DNA of 7,535 nucleotides from an uncultured Polaromonas sp. (GTDB taxonomy: Bacteria > Pseudomonadota > Gammaproteobacteria > Burkholderiales > Burkholderiaceae): contig CAMLDT010000170.1 in NCBI GenBank assembly GCA_946479075.1, positions 1 to 7,535 on the forward strand, written 5' to 3'. Shown here piece by piece: positions 5,347 through 7,535 of this stretch (within the stretch, counting starts at the first letter, position 1; every line of letters begins with the position of its first letter). Position numbers and translations under genes: made by a program. The notes beneath the pieces were generated by a model. That model made no database searches and was not told the DNA's origin. It worked only from the letters and a program-made list of their open reading frames with translations.

Positions 5347-6891
5347 CTACTGCGGCCGAGCCGGACCGTCGGCGTCGCCCAGGGCCCGGCGCGCCGCGAG
5401 GTCAAAGGCGTTTTCGACCACCTGGTCGGCAGCCAGCCCCTTGAGCGCGCCCAGTTGCTGCAGGCGCAGCAGCGCGCGGCGCGTCATGGAGTGGGTCCGT
5501 CCCCCGGCGCTGGAAAACATGAACAGGGTGTTGTGCGGACTGGCCCAGGTCAGTTGCGCGCGCACGGTGACACCGTCGCGCACCAGTTCGACCCAGGTCC
5601 CCAGCCTGAGCTGGGCCACCAGGTCGCTACTGCCGGCAGCGCCGAGCATGCCGGACGTGCTGGCCGCAGGCACCGATGGCGCCGCCGGTTCAGCCTCTCC
5701 ACCGGTCGCCACATCCAGAAAACCGGAATGCCGGACCTCATCCGGCGCGAGCCAGGGCTCACTGGGTTCGAAGTCCGAGGCGCTGCGGGCGCCGCGCGGC
5801 GGATCTTCGCGGGCGGGATGCAAGGCAGCGTTGAGCGCAGGGCGTGAACCCTGTTTCAGCGCCTGCTGATGAATCGCCATCAGCTCATCAAAAAAAGGCT
5901 TGGACTGCGCCAGCGGATAGTCGATGAACACCAGGCCCTCGCGCAAGGTGGCGAGGATGCGGGGAATCACCCGCACCAGCCTTTCACGGTGCTGGGCCGA
6001 CGGGTTGGTATCCAGGCTCCACAACAGATCACGCAGCACACCGCTGAAGACCGGCTTGTCGGACACCGGGCCGCCCGCCGCGCGCGCCAGCTTCTCCTGG
6101 GCCATGACCTGAGACCACGGCCCGGTCAGGAAATCGGCAATGACGCCATTGAGCGCGTCGAAGTCGGGTTGCGCGCGCAACTCGGCGCTCAGCCTGTCGG
6201 CCAGCAGATTGCGTTCTTCCGCCTGCAACAGGGCCCGCACGGCGCGGTCATGCCCGGGATCGGTCGATGTGCGCCTGCGCTCCAGCTGCTGCTCGAAAAA
6301 GGTCAGCGTCCGGACAAAATGCGCGGCATCACATGCCTGCACACCCTCCAGCAGAAAAGCCAGTGATTCACGCAGATCCTGCAGAAAACCGGCGTAACCG
6401 GGGGCCTGTTCGTCCTGGAATGCGAGGCTTCTGACGGTCACCACATCCAGCAGCCGGCGGGCCGGGTGGTTTTTGGTGCTGAAAAAACGCGGGTCCGACA
6501 AAGCGAGGTCGAGATACGCCGGCTCGGCGCTCGCAATCGCCTCACGCACCGCCGGCAACAGGCGGACGTCCTCCGACATGTGCTCCATCAGCAGCGCCAC
6601 CACGTCGATGGCCAGCGCCTGTCCCCGGCTGCGCGCAGACGCCTTCAGTTGCGAGCGCAGTTGCACCATCGGGAGTTCAGCGGCCTCGGGTGCCTTGCGG
6701 CCTGCAGGACGCTGGATCAACGCTTCCCGGCCTTCCATTTCGGCCAGCAGGTCGAGTGCGGCAGGGACGGTGTAGGAAAACCCGCTGTCGTCGACGGACG
6801 AATCTTCAGAAGGGGTGTCACGGACAGGTGACGTGAACACGGCATGGCCGGGCAGCCAATGATGCGGCGGGGTAGGGGCAGAGTTGGACAT
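5347..6891 (-). CDS. DUF1631 family protein, short form
   Basis: This 514-residue protein matches the central and C-terminal parts of DUF1631, a family of unknown function. Landmarks: HPARRLLDVVTVRSLAF (142-158), AVRALLQAEERNLLADRL (217-234), FLTGPWSQVMAQ (254-265), LRDLLWSL (286-293), RLVRVIPRILATLREGL (304-320), FIDYPLAQSKPFFDELMAIH (322-341), WLAPDEVRHSGFLD (380-393), and a C-terminal beta-rich module (about 430-483) with WASPHNTLFMFSSAGGRTHSM that resembles a PilZ-like barrel. The region is mostly alpha-helical, with a Pro/Ala-rich linker at about 396-425. Family members that I recall are about 700-800 residues with another N-terminal domain; here about 200 residues seem absent, and the first 40 residues are low-complexity. 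The upstream frame closes at a TGA after about 16 codons with only a TTG available, so no long extension is possible. It sits 53 bp after the DUF1415 gene and 107 bp before the acyltransferase gene. Confidence 0.88.
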   Translation of the reverse strand: MSNSAPTPPHHWLPGHAVFTSPVRDTPSEDSSVDDSGFSYTVPAALDLLAEMEGREALIQRPAGRKAPEAAELPMVQLRSQLKASARSRGQALAIDVVALLMEHMSEDVRLLPAVREAIASAEPAYLDLALSDPRFFSTKNHPARRLLDVVTVRSLAFQDEQAPGYAGFLQDLRESLAFLLEGVQACDAAHFVRTLTFFEQQLERRRTSTDPGHDRAVRALLQAEERNLLADRLSAELRAQPDFDALNGVIADFLTGPWSQVMAQEKLARAAGGPVSDKPVFSGVLRDLLWSLDTNPSAQHRERLVRVIPRILATLREGLVFIDYPLAQSKPFFDELMAIHQQALKQGSRPALNAALHPAREDPPRGARSASDFEPSEPWLAPDEVRHSGFLDVATGGEAEPAAPSVPAASTSGMLGAAGSSDLVAQLRLGTWVELVRDGVTVRAQLTWASPHNTLFMFSSAGGRTHSMTRRALLRLQQLGALKGLAADQVVENAFDLAARRALGDADGPARPQ

Positions 6892-6901
6892 GCCCGCCGG
6901 T

Positions 6902-6928
6902 TTTATAGGACGGCGTGCGTGCCGTCAA
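6902..6928 (-). promoter_or_regulatory. Candidate promoter with a perfect dyad in its spacer, before the DUF1631 gene
   Basis: On the minus strand, TTGACG (6928-6923) and TATAAA (6907-6902) form good -35 and -10 hexamers separated by 15 bp, shorter than the usual 17. A perfect inverted repeat, GACGGC/GCCGTC (6909-6914 and 6921-6926, 6-bp spacer), fills the spacer and overlaps the -35, as an operator would. A transcript would start near 6895, only a few bases before the ATG at 6891, implying a leaderless message. The dyad could instead be a U-poor terminator hairpin of the DUF1415 gene. Confidence 0.45.
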
Positions 6929-6944
6929 GCAAGATGTTGCGAAT

Positions 6945-7487
6945 TCAACCTTTGCCATGCAGGGCGTTCCACCCCGCTAGACCTAATTGATTAAGCGTTT
7001 CGATGTTGCGCTCGAAAATCCCCTCGGCGTCCGGGTAAGCCTGCACCGCACGCTCCACGCTGTCTTCGCGCAGCAAATGCAGGATGGCAAACGGCGCACG
7101 GTTGGTGTAGTTGCCGAGGTCATCCGGCCCGGTGCCTTCAAACTGGAAGCGCGGATGAAAACTCGCCAGCTGGATCACCCCTTCGAGTTCATGCTCGTCC
7201 ACCACGCCTTCGGCGATTTCCATGAAATCGTTGAAGTCCAGGAAGTCCTCGAACAGGGTCGGGTGGATCAGCAAGGTGGTATCGATGTCTTCCGCCGGTG
7301 TCGCCACGAGTAAATCCAGTTCGCGGTCCAACTCTTCCAGCAGGTCGTCCGCATGCCGCGCCTGGCTGACCACCAGCCGCACCTGGTTCTTGACGTACAC
7401 CGCTTTGGCGAACGGGCACAGGTTCAGCCCGATCACGGCTTTTTCCAGCCACTGCCGGGTTGCAGAAAGAACTTCAGCGTCAGTCAT
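6945..7487 (-). CDS. DUF1415 family protein
   Basis: This 180-residue protein fits DUF1415, a conserved proteobacterial family without a known function. It shows the opening WLEKAVIGLNLCPFAKAVYV (Trp13, NLCPFA at 22-27), LLIHPTLFEDFLDFNDFME, the core IQLASFHPRFQFEGTG, and NYTNRAPFAILHLLRE towards the end. No signal peptide or membrane segment is visible, so it should be cytoplasmic. Length is typical. Two in-frame ATGs exist. The one at 7502 lies at the edge of a repeat-like element (7503-7529) that supplies the GAAGGATG before it, so I prefer 7487 (MTDAEVLSATRQW), which fits the usual family start. Neither has a well-spaced ribosome-binding site. It is first in the minus-strand series leading to the DUF1631 gene, 53 bp away. 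Confidence 0.9.
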   Translation of the reverse strand: MTDAEVLSATRQWLEKAVIGLNLCPFAKAVYVKNQVRLVVSQARHADDLLEELDRELDLLVATPAEDIDTTLLIHPTLFEDFLDFNDFMEIAEGVVDEHELEGVIQLASFHPRFQFEGTGPDDLGNYTNRAPFAILHLLREDSVERAVQAYPDAEGIFERNIETLNQLGLAGWNALHGKG

Positions 7488-7502
7488 GGTCAGTGAGGGC
7501 AT

Positions 7503-7529
7503 CCTTCGACAAGCTCAGGACGAACGGAT
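7503..7529. repeat. Half-site of a palindromic intergenic repeat at the window edge
   Basis: CCTTCGACAAGCTCAGGACG followed by AACGGAT matches one arm of a palindromic repeat I recall from many proteobacterial genomes (usually as CGTTCGTCCTGAGCTTGTCG and its complement around a short loop). The second arm would lie just past the window end. It abuts the DUF1415 start. The assignment is from memory. Confidence 0.6.
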
Positions 7530-7535
7530 GGAGAA

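Overview
The window is GC-rich, densely coded DNA that looks like a chromosomal segment of a betaproteobacterium of the Comamonadaceae type (Polaromonas, Rhodoferax, Acidovorax or Variovorax-like). The reasons are the set of families present (a TAXI protein with membrane anchors, DUF1631, DUF1415, and a hemolysin/OlsB-like acyltransferase beside an ATP-grasp enzyme) and two intergenic repeat types that I recall from that group: one at 1438-1500 and a palindromic-repeat half-site at the right edge (7503-7529). The taxonomic call is from memory and was not searched.

Layout. Positions 1-1427 (+ strand) are the end of a periplasmic copper-handling cluster: the C-terminus of a multicopper oxidase with a very methionine-rich tail, a DUF411 secreted metal-binding protein, and a small CusF-like copper chaperone. 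Positions 1539-3358 (+) hold a TAXI-type solute-binding protein with membrane segments at both ends and a cytoplasmic tail, followed by a one-domain VOC (glyoxalase/dioxygenase fold) protein. It ends 17 bp from the end of the convergent minus-strand block.

Positions 3376-7487 (read right to left on the - strand) hold DUF1415, a short DUF1631 protein, an OlsB-like N-acyltransferase and an ATP-grasp ligase. The last two overlap by 26 bp, so they are very likely translationally coupled and may work on one product.

How the genes work together. The copper genes would oxidise Cu(I) and bind copper in the periplasm. The acyltransferase/ATP-grasp pair is the best candidate for an undescribed pathway: an acyl-ACP-dependent N-acylation of an amino acid or amine, coupled to ATP-dependent ligation of a carboxylate to an amine. 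No OlsA partner is visible. The substrate is unknown and the linkage is inference from gene overlap and enzyme class. The leader of the acyltransferase gene carries a strong inverted repeat that would pair over its ribosome-binding site. No stretch longer than about 135 bp lacks a gene. No tRNA, rRNA, CRISPR array, transposase or phage gene was seen.
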